From: Alphaproteobacteria bacterium UBA6149 | GTDB taxonomy: Bacteria; Pseudomonadota; Alphaproteobacteria; Rickettsiales; UBA998 | Assembly (NCBI GenBank): GCA_002423155.1 | Contig: DIUV01000049.1 | Coordinates: 3,646 to 47,418 of the forward strand | DNA: 43,773 bases | Direction: 5' to 3' | Shown: positions 15,450 to 23,857 of the stretch, piece by piece | Position numbering within the stretch: the first letter of the stretch is position 1 | How the letters are laid out: each line of letters begins with the position of its first letter | Position numbers and translations under genes: made by a program | The notes under the pieces: model-generated | Told to the model about the DNA's origin: nothing | Databases searched by the model: none | The model's input: the letters and a program-made list of their open reading frames with translations, nothing else

Positions 15450-16931
15450 ATGTCTTTATCTCAGCTCAAATCCGAGTGGTTCGGAAATATTCGTGGTGAT
15501 TTACTATCGGGAATGGTGGTTGCACTTGCGCTAATTCCTGAAGCGATTGCATTTTCTATTATCGCAGGGGTTGACCCTAAAGTTGGTTTATACGCATCAT
15601 TCTGTATTGCCGTGGCAATCTCATTTGTTGGTGGCAGACCAGGAATGATTTCAGCCGCAACTGGTGCAATGGCACTTGTGATGGTTACGCTAGTTAAGGA
15701 ACACGGTTTAGATTACTTGCTGGCAGCAACAATTCTTGCAGGGGTAATTCAAATTATTGCAGGTCTGCTAAGGCTGGGCTCTCTGTTGCGATTCGTTTCA
15801 AAATCTGTGGTAACAGGCTTTGTAAATGCACTGGCAATTTTAATATTCATGGCGCAATTGCCAGAATTTAATGGCGCAACTTGGCAAGTATATGCAATGG
15901 TTGCGGCAGGTTTAAGTATAATTTACGGTCTGCCATATATCACTAAAGCAGTGCCATCACCGCTTGTTGCAATTGTTGTGCTAACTGCGTTTAGTATTTA
16001 TATGGGTTTGGATATTCGCACTGTGGGCGATATGGGGCATTTGCCCATTGAGTTTCCGCCATTCTTTATTCCAAATATTCCGTTTACCTTTGAAACATTA
16101 CAGATAATTTTTCCATATTCAGTAACGCTTGCGGCAGTTGGTTTACTGGAATCTCTAATGACAGCAGTTATTGTTGATGATTTTACCGATACAAAATCCA
16201 ACAAAAACCAAGAGTGCAAAGGGCAAGGCATTGCAAATATTGTTGCAGGCTTTTTTGGTGGTATGGCGGGTTGCGCTATGATTGGGCAATCTGTAATCAA
16301 TGTGAAATCTGGTGGTCGAGGCAGGCTTTCAACATTTTTTGCAGGCACATTTTTGCTGTTCTTAATTTTGGTGCTGGCAGATTGGGTTAAGCAAATACCA
16401 ATGGCGGCGCTTGTTGCAGTGATGATTATGGTTTCAATCGGTACATTTAGCTGGGCTTCAATCAAGAATATGAAAATCCACCCAAAAACCTCAAGCCTAG
16501 TTATGATAACAACAGTTGTAATTGTTGTTTACACTCATAATCTTGCTCTTGGTGTGTTTATTGGTGTTTTGATGAGCGCATTGTTTTTTGCCAAAAGAGT
16601 TTCAAAATATATGGCGATTGAATCCAGCCTTTCAGATGATGGCAAAACTAGAACATATAATATTTATGGGCAGGTTTTCTTTGCATCGTCTGAAAACTTT
16701 ATATCAAATTTTGATTTCAAAGAGCCATTAAAAAAAGTTGTTATTGACCTAACCCAAGCTCATTTGTGGGACTTAACTGGCGTTGGCGCACTTGATAAGG
16801 TGGTAATCAAATTCCGCGCAGAAGGCGCAGAAGTTGAAGTAATTGGCATGAACCAAGCCAGCGAAACAATAGTTGATAAACTAGGCATTCATAACAAAGA
16901 ACATGCGACAAATATTATCCATACGCACTAA
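15450..16931 (+). CDS. SulP-family anion transporter with STAS domain
   Basis: The 493-residue protein has a SulP membrane domain of about 10-14 helices. It starts GDLLSGMVVALALIPEAIAF and includes GGRPGMISAATGAMALVMVT and the helix-10 area GGMAGCAMIGQSVINVKSGG. A C-terminal STAS domain (about 400-480; KKVVIDLTQAHLWDLTGVGA) follows. It exchanges or imports an anion such as sulfate, bicarbonate or a dicarboxylate; which one cannot be read from sequence. The ATG at 15450 is chosen since the family start motif follows it and AAGG lies about 9 nt upstream. It stands alone after the desaturase fragment. Confidence 0.9.
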   Translation: MSLSQLKSEWFGNIRGDLLSGMVVALALIPEAIAFSIIAGVDPKVGLYASFCIAVAISFVGGRPGMISAATGAMALVMVTLVKEHGLDYLLAATILAGVIQIIAGLLRLGSLLRFVSKSVVTGFVNALAILIFMAQLPEFNGATWQVYAMVAAGLSIIYGLPYITKAVPSPLVAIVVLTAFSIYMGLDIRTVGDMGHLPIEFPPFFIPNIPFTFETLQIIFPYSVTLAAVGLLESLMTAVIVDDFTDTKSNKNQECKGQGIANIVAGFFGGMAGCAMIGQSVINVKSGGRGRLSTFFAGTFLLFLILVLADWVKQIPMAALVAVMIMVSIGTFSWASIKNMKIHPKTSSLVMITTVVIVVYTHNLALGVFIGVLMSALFFAKRVSKYMAIESSLSDDGKTRTYNIYGQVFFASSENFISNFDFKEPLKKVVIDLTQAHLWDLTGVGALDKVVIKFRAEGAEVEVIGMNQASETIVDKLGIHNKEHATNIIHTH

Positions 16932-17197
16932 AGCCATAATATACAAAAACTTAAATATCAGAACAAAGTTAATGGCGGTGTGCTAAAACTATCCAGCAAT
17001 ACTCTCATCCTGTTACTGGAAACTCAATAGAACATTTGTAGGGCAGCTCTAATAACCAATATTTTTTTCAACCTAAGACCTCTGAATAACCCCAATTTTT
17101 CATTTTAGAATAATTTTATTTCCGCCCCCCATCGCCAAGCTGAATATTTTTCGAGTTTTTCTATAATAAAACCCTCTTCTAATAGAGTTTTAAGCCA

Positions 17198-17604
17198 TTA
17201 TGCCGCCATTTTTATTGCTTGTTGTGGATTTATAATTATTTGATTTGCCGCTTTTAATAAATTGAACGCTGTTGCTTTAATGTTTGCCCAAGCGTTTGTT
17301 TTTCTGTTGTAAAGTAAAGAGTAGTTTCGTCAGGAATATTTCCATCAAAACCAGTAAAAACCATAAAATCCAAACGGATACGCAACGCATCTTCCATCGC
17401 AGGGTCGCTCAAATCATGCCAATTTTGCAATATCAAACATTTAATTAGCCCACAAATATCATACCCAATCGGACCAATCCCACTCCGACCCAAACTACAA
17501 ACCGAAGCAACAACTTTGTCCCAATCAATCACAGAACATATATTCAAAAGCTTGTTATCACGTAAACGAACAGAAGCTTCAGCAGATAAAAATAACATAA
17601 CCAC
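17198..17604 (-). pseudogene. IS5-family transposase, N- and C-terminal parts joined by a deletion
   Basis: The N-terminal frame (17604 downwards) encodes LIKCLILQNWHDLSDPAMED, ALRIRLDFMVFTGFDG and IPDETTL, the DUF772 domain of IS5-type transposases. After about residue 100 the frame ends. A second frame encodes TNAWANIKATAFNLLKAANQ and ends IKMAA at the TAA at 17198, which is the usual C-terminus. The whole DDE catalytic core is missing, so it cannot transpose. Confidence 0.8.
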
Positions 17605-17640
17605 ATTAAAATAAGTTAATTCAATGGGTTGATTCTATAA

Positions 17641-17673
17641 AATAATGGGGAAATAATGGGGAAATAATGGGGA
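17641..17673. repeat. Three tandem copies of an 11-bp unit
   Basis: AATAATGGGGA is repeated three times without change just inside the right end of the IS remnant. It is probably a slippage product or a transposase-binding iteration. Confidence 0.85.
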
Positions 17674-17807
17674 AATATCAAGGGGATTATGCAGAGGTCT
17701 TTATATGTATGAGAGTAGAAGCAGCAAATACTATTTCAGGAGATAAGTTGTTTATTTTTCAAATATCTCTATGATGTAAATGCAATCAATAAACAGACCA
17801 ATATAAA

Positions 17808-20423
17808 ATGAGCGGCAATATAAATACATATCAGTATAGCAATGGTCTGACCGCTAAGGAAGCGCAGGAAAAGCTGCGTCAATATGGCCCGAACGCATTG
17901 CCAGAAACCAAACCCACGTCTTTTAGCTTAATATTTCTTCGACAATTTTTAAGTCCTCTTATTTACATATTGCTCATTGCCGCGCTGGTATCGTTATTCC
18001 TCAGCGATGTGACAGATGCGCTGTTTATTGGCGTCGTATTACTGATCAACGGCATCATCGGGGCGGTGCAGGAATATTCTGCCGGAAGGGCAGCAGCAGC
18101 ACTGAAAGCGCTGGAACAGCCCCATGCTATTGTTATCCGTGACGGGACAACGCAAGAAATAGACGCCAAGCTCCTAGTACCTGGCGATCTGGTGCTGCTT
18201 GAGGCCGGTGGTCGCGTACCTGCGGATATCCAGCTGGTGGAACAGACCGATTTTCAGTGCGATGAATCGCTGCTTACCGGCGAATCACTGCCAGTGAAGA
18301 AAGCAGTGGCTACTTATGCTTTCGCAGGCTCGATTGTTATACGGGGGCGCGGGCGCGGCATCGTAATGGCCACAGGACTGGGAACTGAAATAGGTAAAAT
18401 CGCAAAGCAGATCGCCAGACGCTCCATCTCGGAACCGCCGCTCATGATCCGCATGCGGCAATTTACCCGCAATATCGCGGTGGCGGTTGGAATAGCGAGC
18501 GCCGTCCTGATCGCTATGGGGCTGTTGCGAGGCATGCCGCTTAAGGAGTTATTCATGATGGTGGTGGGGCTGTCGGTCAGCGCCATTCCTGAAGGGTTGC
18601 CGATTGCCATCTCGGTGGCGCTCGCCATCAGCATGCGGCGCATGGCAAAGGCGCATGTCATCGTGCGCAATATGCCCGCCGTGGAGTCGCTTGGCTCCTG
18701 CACGATGATCGCTACCGACAAAACCGGTACGCTGACGATGAACGAACTCACCGTGACTGATCTGCGCCTGCCCGATGGCACGGCGCTTGAGTGCGAAACA
18801 GGGCAGGATATTTCCACCTGTCGCATTCATTCGGGAGGCAAAGAATCTTCCGAGCAGGCAATGAGCCTCCTTCGCGCCGCTACATTACCCAATGAAGGAA
18901 AGTTGCTGAAAGAGGAAGATCGCTGGCAAGCTATCGGCGATACGGTGGATGTAGCGCTGCTGGCGGCAGCACATAAAGGAGGAATAACGCAGGAAGACAT
19001 GCTGGAGCATTATCCGCCAGTGATGCGTATTCCCTATGAGCCAGATTTGAAATATGCGGCATCTTTCCATCAGCGCGAAGCCAAGGTGCATATTTTTGTG
19101 AAGGGTGCGCCAGAATCCATCATCGCCATGTGCGACCGTATGAAGTTGGCGGGAGTGGAGGCTCCCATCAACCGCGCTGCTTTGCTGGCACAGAAGGAAG
19201 AGCTTGCCTCACAGGGATTGCGTGTGCTGGCCTTTGCCGAAGGGGTGATCACGGAAGAAGATGATGGCGAGTATGGACACCACCATCTCGTCAACCTTAC
19301 CTTTCTGGGCATGGTGGGGATGCAAGACCCCATCCGCTCGGAAGTGCCCGCCGCCATCCGCGCCTGCCATGCTGCGGGTATCAAGGTTGTGATGGTTACT
19401 GGCGACGATCCTAAAACAGCCAGTGTTATCGCCCGCCATGCGGGGCTGGAAGTCGGCGACGGAGAGGTCATCACTGGCGCGGACATCAGGCAGGCGGAAG
19501 AAAATGGACAGGAAGCACTGGACAGCCTTACCCGAAACGCCTGTATCTATGCACGCGTCGAACCCACGCAGAAACTTACCATCGTCCTTTCACTGGCAAG
19601 GAACGGGCATTTTGTGGCCGTGACTGGCGATGGCGTGAATGATGCGCCCGCCCTAAAGCATGCCAATGTCGGCGTGGCTATGGGCAAGAAAGGCACCGAC
19701 GTTGCCAAGGAGAGCGCGGACATCATTCTGACCGACGACAACTTTGCCTCCATTGTGGCGGGTATCCGCGAAGGTCGCGTGGCCTACGCCAACATCCGCA
19801 AAGTCATTTTTATGCTGATTTCTACGGGTACGGCGGAAGTCGTCCTGTTTCTACTGGCGATGGCTGTCGGTACGCCGATGCCGCTTCTGGCCGTGCAGTT
19901 GCTCTGGCTTAATCTTGTGACCAACGGCATTCAGGATGTGGCGCTTGCCTGCGAGAAAGCGGAGGGCGATGAATTGAGCTATCCACCGCGCAAGCCAGGA
20001 GAGGCTATTTTCGACCGTGTCATGATCCGCCGCATTATCTATTCCGTGGCAGTGATGGGTGGCGGCGGGTTTGCCGTATTCTACTGGCTTCTGGCGCACG
20101 GCTATGCGGAAGCGCAGGCTCGTAATATGCTGCTGTTGCTTTTTGTATTGTTTGAAAACTTCCAGACCTTCAACAGCCGTTCCGAACATAAGTCCGTTTT
20201 CCGGCACGCACTGCTCTCCAATCCACTGCTGCTCATCAGCGTGCTGACCGCGCAGGGGTTGCATATTGCAGCCATGTATTTGCCGGAGCTAAGCTCCGTA
20301 TTGAACATTGCTCCAGTCACACTTAATGAATGGGGCATGCTGTTGCTAATCGCTTCGTCACTGCTTGTAGTCATGGAACTGGGAAAATGGCTGAACAATA
20401 AAAGAGAGAAACTCAAATCATGA
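17808..20423 (+). CDS. P-type cation-transporting ATPase (type II, Ca2+/H+-ATPase-like)
   Basis: An 871-residue P-type pump. In order it shows a cation-ATPase N-terminal domain (YSNGLTAKEAQEKLRQYGPN), the actuator TGES loop (CDESLLTGESLPVKK), PEGLP in helix 4 (type II signature), the phosphorylation site DKTGTLT, the nucleotide-site KGAPES, the hinge TGDDPKTA and GDGVNDAPALK, and LWLNLVTNGIQDVALACE in helix 6. PEGLP argues for Ca2+, Mn2+ or H+ rather than heavy metals. Base composition is visibly GC-richer than the flanking AT-rich genes, and the left side is an IS relic, so it was probably acquired. The stop overlaps the start of a broken second ATPase (ATGA). Confidence 0.93.
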   Translation: MSGNINTYQYSNGLTAKEAQEKLRQYGPNALPETKPTSFSLIFLRQFLSPLIYILLIAALVSLFLSDVTDALFIGVVLLINGIIGAVQEYSAGRAAAALKALEQPHAIVIRDGTTQEIDAKLLVPGDLVLLEAGGRVPADIQLVEQTDFQCDESLLTGESLPVKKAVATYAFAGSIVIRGRGRGIVMATGLGTEIGKIAKQIARRSISEPPLMIRMRQFTRNIAVAVGIASAVLIAMGLLRGMPLKELFMMVVGLSVSAIPEGLPIAISVALAISMRRMAKAHVIVRNMPAVESLGSCTMIATDKTGTLTMNELTVTDLRLPDGTALECETGQDISTCRIHSGGKESSEQAMSLLRAATLPNEGKLLKEEDRWQAIGDTVDVALLAAAHKGGITQEDMLEHYPPVMRIPYEPDLKYAASFHQREAKVHIFVKGAPESIIAMCDRMKLAGVEAPINRAALLAQKEELASQGLRVLAFAEGVITEEDDGEYGHHHLVNLTFLGMVGMQDPIRSEVPAAIRACHAAGIKVVMVTGDDPKTASVIARHAGLEVGDGEVITGADIRQAEENGQEALDSLTRNACIYARVEPTQKLTIVLSLARNGHFVAVTGDGVNDAPALKHANVGVAMGKKGTDVAKESADIILTDDNFASIVAGIREGRVAYANIRKVIFMLISTGTAEVVLFLLAMAVGTPMPLLAVQLLWLNLVTNGIQDVALACEKAEGDELSYPPRKPGEAIFDRVMIRRIIYSVAVMGGGGFAVFYWLLAHGYAEAQARNMLLLLFVLFENFQTFNSRSEHKSVFRHALLSNPLLLISVLTAQGLHIAAMYLPELSSVLNIAPVTLNEWGMLLLIASSLLVVMELGKWLNNKREKLKS

Positions 20424-20918
20424 ACGCATCTTCGACACCAAAGAAACACATTTCGCTTCCCGCCGCTTCCCGTTGGCATTGGATTCTGATAGGCGGGGGT
20501 TTGCTCGCCATTGCCGCGCATTTTGCCATTCGCTGGACAGGGCTTTCTCCTGTTGGCTCGCTTTCAGCGGCGGCATTCCGTTGGTCGCTCAAATCCTATG
20601 GAAAATGCTTCGCGGGGATTCGGTGCTGACTTACTCGCGGTTCTGGCGCTGGTGACTGGCGCATGGCTGGGTGAGTATCTTGCCGCCGTATTGATTATTA
20701 TCATGCTGGCAGGTGGTCGGGCGCTTGAAACTTACGCCATGCGCAAGGCTTCTTCCGTGTTGCTGGCCTTAGCGGAGCGTATGCCCTCCACGGATTGAGG
20801 AAATTGCGCTTGCCGACATTGCCATTGGCGACGAGATCGTGATTTTTCCGCATGAAACTGCTCCTGTAGATGGGGTGGTCACGAATGGCCATGGTTCCAT
20901 GGATGCAGGAGTATCCTG
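20420..20918 (+). pseudogene. Heavy-metal (P1B-type) ATPase, frameshifted N-terminal fragment
   Basis: The fragment starts at an ATG overlapping the previous stop and reads through at least three frames. Frame 1 gives a basic N-terminus and first helix (WHWILIGGGLLAIAAHFAIR). Frame 2 gives PLVAQILWKMLRGD, and frame 3 gives GADLLAVLALVTGAWLGEYL, then AAVLIIIMLAGGRALETYA and LAERMPS. A further shift gives IEEIALADIAIGDEIVIFPH and DGVVTNGHGSMD. This is the beginning of a P1B pump up to the actuator domain. The DNA then switches abruptly to phage-like sequence on the other strand. Confidence 0.75.
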
Positions 20919-20948
20919 CTCCTGCGGTTTGTTGTCGATGTCGGTCAT
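20904..20948 (-). pseudogene. Possible phage capsid gene, first codons only
   Basis: On the minus strand an ATG with AAGGAG 8 nt upstream begins MTDIDNKPQEQDTPA, after which the sequence becomes the antisense of the ATPase fragment. Lying directly after a prohead-protease fragment, it is in the place of an HK97-type major capsid gene. Only about 15 codons remain, so the identity rests on position. Confidence 0.3.
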
Positions 20949-21172
20949 AAGTCTTAACTCCTTAGAAGGTTGAGGATTGATAATCTCACACGGAAATGTG
21001 TGAGGGTTGGAACGAATGCCAGCACCAGCATCCGCCCCGATGGGAACAAGTGATATTTCGTAAGGCTCCCTGTCAACGGCACGGTAAAGCGGCACTGTGC
21101 CTTCGTTGCGTATGACCTCGTATCAGTGGACACGGTAGCCAATGCCGCCCGATGCAACATGGGGAGAACTGA
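20949..21172 (-). pseudogene. Phage prohead protease, C-terminal fragment
   Basis: The minus strand reads ASGGIGYRVH, an in-frame TGA, then YEVIRNEGTVPLYRAVDREP and YEISLVPIGADAGAGIRSNP. This is the end of an HK97-type prohead serine protease (pattern GYRV..YE.....VYRA.DWEPYEISLVP.GAD.GAG.R). The internal stop and missing N-terminus show it is a relic. Composition matches the GC-richer block with the P-type ATPase, so both may have arrived together. Confidence 0.6.
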
Positions 21173-21251
21173 CCATTGAGTTCACAGCTGACGAAATGAT
21201 TAAGTCTCATGCCGTGATAAATTTGAAAGGCTTGAGCCAGAGCATTTCAAG

Positions 21252-21524
21252 ATGAAAGACCAGCGCACAAAACGCCCAACATCCCAGTGGGCAATTTTTA
21301 AGGCACTGGCAATGACTGGAGAGTTTGGGTGGCAGGATAATCATAATAATCGAAGCAAGGTGACAAAACAGAAAGAAGAGTTCTCAAAGAAACTCAAGGC
21401 CATTTTTGGCTTGTCCGACGATCCACTTGAATTCGTTACGTCAAAGCATGTTTATAAGCCCAAGCTCATTATCAGGGGAAAAGAGAGCCTTGAACTCTAT
21501 AAAAAACAACAACGCCTAGCGTAG
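21252..21524 (+). CDS. Hypothetical protein, 90 residues
   Basis: A basic, Lys/Gln-rich small protein (MKDQRTKRPTSQWAIFKALA...). It resembles a short winged-helix-like domain, helix-rich then FVTSKHVYKPKLIIRGK, but I cannot assign a family. Upstream DNA (about 21176-21245) encodes EFTADEMIKSHAVINLKGLS in another frame, so this could be the C-terminal half of a longer frameshifted gene. A terminator-like hairpin follows at 21583. Confidence 0.5.
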   Translation: MKDQRTKRPTSQWAIFKALAMTGEFGWQDNHNNRSKVTKQKEEFSKKLKAIFGLSDDPLEFVTSKHVYKPKLIIRGKESLELYKKQQRLA

Positions 21525-21582
21525 GCTATGGCAACAGTCATGGTCAGGAAATCGCGCAAAGCCGCAGATTGTCTTGACTAAA

Positions 21583-21615
21583 AAACCCGTACTGGCTTTT
21601 CCCAAGTGCGGGTTT
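21583..21615 (+). terminator. Hairpin terminator
   Basis: AAACCCGTAC pairs with GTGCGGGTTT (one G-U pair) around a 13-nt loop, followed by TTCTTAT overlapping the stem end. It is placed about 60 bp after the 90-residue hypothetical gene. Confidence 0.6.
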
Positions 21616-21650
21616 CTTATAACTGAGAGCGATATAGCGGCGTATAGTGT

Positions 21651-21800
21651 ATCCCCTTTATTTTTGCTTTGCAAAAATAAAGGGCGTTCAGACGCCCCAC
21701 CTCTTATAAAAAGATATGGGGCTCACGCCGCATGGGCGGCGAACTTGCAGTCGCAAGCCTGTATAGCAATCAAGTATTTTTATGCAAAAATAAAGGGGAT
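21651..21800. repeat. 150-bp unit with 17-bp perfect inverted ends
   Basis: ATCCCCTTTATTTTTGC (21651-21667) is repeated inverted at 21784-21800. The left end also pairs with an adjacent GCAAAAATAAAG at 21672-21683, giving a local hairpin. The inside holds a second pairing of GCCCCAC with GTGGGGC-like sequence. No gene fits, so it may be a small non-autonomous element. Confidence 0.65.
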
Positions 21801-22056
21801 TTACTTTAGAAAAAATGGGCTGTTTTAGGGGTGGGAAAGTCAGGATAAAGTCATGGGAAAACACCGCACAGACCGGGCTTTTGCGGGGCAACCGTTACCG
21901 AGTGTAGAACGGTTGTCTTTCAGTTAATGGCGGTTCATGGACTCAAAAATCACTGAAAAATCTCTGTGTCGGTTTTGGCTAAGTGGTTGCCATGACTGGA
22001 GAATGATTTATGCTGATGGCGTTGGGGTTTCTAATGGTGGGGATAGAATGGCTGCT

Positions 22057-23352
22057 TTATGAGTTTTGACGTTTTGATTTCACCCAATTCAGTAAGAATT
22101 CCAGAGCTTCTTCTTTTTTATCAAAGCTTAACTTCTTTCCTGCCTCTATATCAGAATTTTCAATCTGATCTAAAAATTCATTCACAGCATTTGGTTGCAA
22201 CTTATTAAATGCCTCTTCATAAGATTTTTTAGCTTCTTCATAATTGCCTTCAAGAAGATATATATGCCCAAGTAATTTCGTAGTATGGGCGGTAGGAGTA
22301 TGAGCATCCTCCTTCTCAAGCATCTCTCTTGCTATAGCAAGATTTCCATTAAGTATTTCTGCGCCAATAATATTATATAAATATATTTTTTGGCTGGGTT
22401 GAATTTCATATGCTTTTCTATAGCACGCTAGCGCACGCCTGAAATCTCCAAGTTTTTCTTGACAGAGGCCTTTATAATTGTAGGTGTCGGCATGCTCTGG
22501 CGCAGCGATGGACACCTTTTCAAAAAGTTCTAACGCTTCATTATATTGCTCACGTTTGAAAAGCACTTCCGCCTTGTTGAAGTGTGCAACTAAATTTGAT
22601 GGATTTAGCTGAATTGCTTTATCAAACAAGGTCAGTGCCGCATCAAATAACCCTGTATTGCTACATGCCAAGCCTAAGTTATTATGCCCTTCGGATGAGT
22701 TAGGCTCCATCTTTAGGAATTTATCATATAAACTCATCGCCTTATTATACTGCCCTTTTAAATTTGCCTGATAGGCTGCGGCAAAAATCATTTCCTTAGG
22801 AAAAGATGATAATAGTCTGTCTGTGGCAGTATCCACTTCTACTAAAGCTTTCTCCAAACCTTCCTTTTTTTCAGAAGACATTTGTTCTTGAGCTTCAGAG
22901 GCAGAACGAGTTGAACTATCTTTTACCCCTTGGCTAGCAGGAAGAGAGGTTATATCACCTACTTGTTTTGTTATTTTTTCAATGCTTGTTGTGGCTACTG
23001 CTTTGACGCTGTCCACATGCTCATCTATTTGCCGAGAAGCGTCGGTTCTTTTTCTCTCAATTTCTTTTGCAGCTTTTTCAACTTCGGATTTTACCACATA
23101 CGCTCTCCAATTAAAGAAACCGAATAGAGCGAGCAAAATACCTGCTACGGCAGCGTATATTTGCAGGTTCACATAAAGATCGTTTATTCTTTGTGAAATG
23201 ATTTTTGTTTCAATAAAGGATTCTTCAGCTTTTTTCGCACTAAGGCTTTGACCAACAGTATTGACCGCGTCATCAGTTTGCACTGCGAATGTATTGGATG
23301 AGAATAGAAAGCACCCCAATATAAGTATAATTTTGAACCACATGGTATCCAC
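22057..23352 (-). CDS. Membrane-anchored TPR-repeat protein with coiled coil
   Basis: The 431-residue product has an N-terminal signal-type segment (FKIILILGCFLFSSNTFAV) and a second hydrophobic helix at about 57-77 (NLQIYAAVAGILLALFGFFN). A charged coiled-coil region (about 80-180, KSEVEKAAKEIERKR onward) leads to about six TPR units (about 190-390), each with the NLG/A..P...A.. spacing, for example PNSSEGHNNLGLACSNTGLF and PEHADTYNYKGLCQEKLGDF. TPRs bind partner proteins. No catalytic domain is seen, and no related gene is adjacent. A scaffolding or sensing role is likely but the partner is unknown. Confidence 0.85.
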   Translation of the reverse strand: MDTMWFKIILILGCFLFSSNTFAVQTDDAVNTVGQSLSAKKAEESFIETKIISQRINDLYVNLQIYAAVAGILLALFGFFNWRAYVVKSEVEKAAKEIERKRTDASRQIDEHVDSVKAVATTSIEKITKQVGDITSLPASQGVKDSSTRSASEAQEQMSSEKKEGLEKALVEVDTATDRLLSSFPKEMIFAAAYQANLKGQYNKAMSLYDKFLKMEPNSSEGHNNLGLACSNTGLFDAALTLFDKAIQLNPSNLVAHFNKAEVLFKREQYNEALELFEKVSIAAPEHADTYNYKGLCQEKLGDFRRALACYRKAYEIQPSQKIYLYNIIGAEILNGNLAIAREMLEKEDAHTPTAHTTKLLGHIYLLEGNYEEAKKSYEEAFNKLQPNAVNEFLDQIENSDIEAGKKLSFDKKEEALEFLLNWVKSKRQNS

Positions 23353-23638
23353 CTAATTTTTCATTATAATATCAAGCACTGAATAATTAGCAACGTTGGT
23401 ACCTAAATCCCGTACTACAAAAATCAAAGTACGGCTTTTAAACACAAGCATTTCCTGTACTTTAGATAATTTCTCCCAAGCAGATTTTATAGGAAAATCT
23501 GTCTATAGAGAGGAGAAGACACAAAAATTCGAACCTTTTTCAAACTCTGTAGTACGGGTTAAACCGCTCTAAATCGCTTGTAAACCAAGGTTATTTTTGT
23601 TGCAACACCATCCATAGATGGAGTTTTTTGTTGTAACT

Positions 23639-23666
23639 GGCGGTGCGTGGTAGACGATTTGCGAAC
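23639..23666 (+). repeat. 28-bp imperfect direct repeat, left copy
   Basis: Matches 25170-25197 at 22 of 28 positions, including the shared core GTAGACG.T.TGCGAAC. The two copies bracket the Xre-RES pair. Confidence 0.55.
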
Positions 23667-23800
23667 TAATTCTGAAGCAAAAAACATTATTTTACAACTG
23701 CCTACATTTTTACTGGTGAAATATTCAGGCGAAGTGAAATTGAGCAAACCAAGTTTTAAAAACCTCAAAAAGGTTGCTTAACATGGCTCAAGAAGATATA

Positions 23801-23841
23801 TCTTGCTATAGAATAGAATATATGATATTCTTGCTATAGAA
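23801..23841 (+). promoter_or_regulatory. Repeated operator of the toxin-antitoxin operon
   Basis: TCTTGCTATAGAA occurs twice (23801-23813 and 23829-23841), 28 bp apart. Between and overlapping them is a perfect palindrome AGAATAT-ATG-ATATTCT (23815-23831). The second repeat ends 16 bp before the antitoxin start, so these are likely autoregulatory binding sites overlapping a TATA-rich promoter. Confidence 0.6.
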
Positions 23842-23857
23842 AGATGGAGAAAAAGAT

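Larger units (their letters stand above)
17076..17700 (-). mobile_element. IS5-family insertion sequence, internally deleted (about 625 bp)
   Basis: The ends are inverted repeats, AGACCTCTGAATAACCCC at 17076-17093 and the complement of AGACCTCTGCATAATCCCC at the right end (17700). Between them are only the first and last parts of an IS5-type transposase. No target duplication is obvious (CTAA on the left, TTTA on the right). This is a non-autonomous relic of an element normally about 1.2 kb long. Confidence 0.8.
16932..17807. other. Non-coding stretch occupied by a degraded IS element
   Basis: No intact gene. 16932-17075 is AT-rich with no recognisable signal. 17076-17700 is an IS5-type remnant (listed separately). 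17701-17807 is the upstream region of the P-type ATPase gene, without an obvious strong promoter. Confidence 0.5.
21525..22056. other. Non-coding region with terminator and inverted-repeat unit
   Basis: No convincing gene. It holds a hairpin terminator (21583-21615) and a 150-bp unit with 17-bp inverted ends (21651-21800). A 19-codon hydrophobic frame at 22010-22069 starts MLMALGFLMVGIEWLLYEF and overlaps the end of the TPR gene; it is probably chance or a relic. Confidence 0.5.
23353..23857. other. Intergenic region upstream of the toxin-antitoxin genes
   Basis: About 500 bp with no credible gene. A 28-bp sequence at 23639-23666 recurs in imperfect form at 25170-25197, on the other side of the toxin-antitoxin pair. 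A hairpin lies at about 23609-23623 (CCATCCATAGATGG). Regulatory repeats start at 23801. Confidence 0.5.

Noticed and set aside
16932..17075. Protein remnant after the SulP gene (NGGVLKLSSNTLILLLETQ)
   Set aside because: A short stretch reads like a protein end, but I could not link it to any family and no upstream part exists.
20769..21095. Single 108-residue minus-strand gene across the phage/ATPase junction
   Set aside because: The frame runs from a protease fragment through a new start and then antisense to the ATPase relic. It is a chance fusion of two remnants, not one gene.
22010..22069. 19-codon hydrophobic peptide overlapping the TPR gene end
   Set aside because: It is very short, with only a weak ribosome site and no neighbours to support it. 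It is probably chance or a relic.
23559..23768. Short minus-strand open frame of 69 codons
   Set aside because: It has no ribosome site and no family pattern, and it lies in a non-coding region that holds one copy of an imperfect direct repeat.
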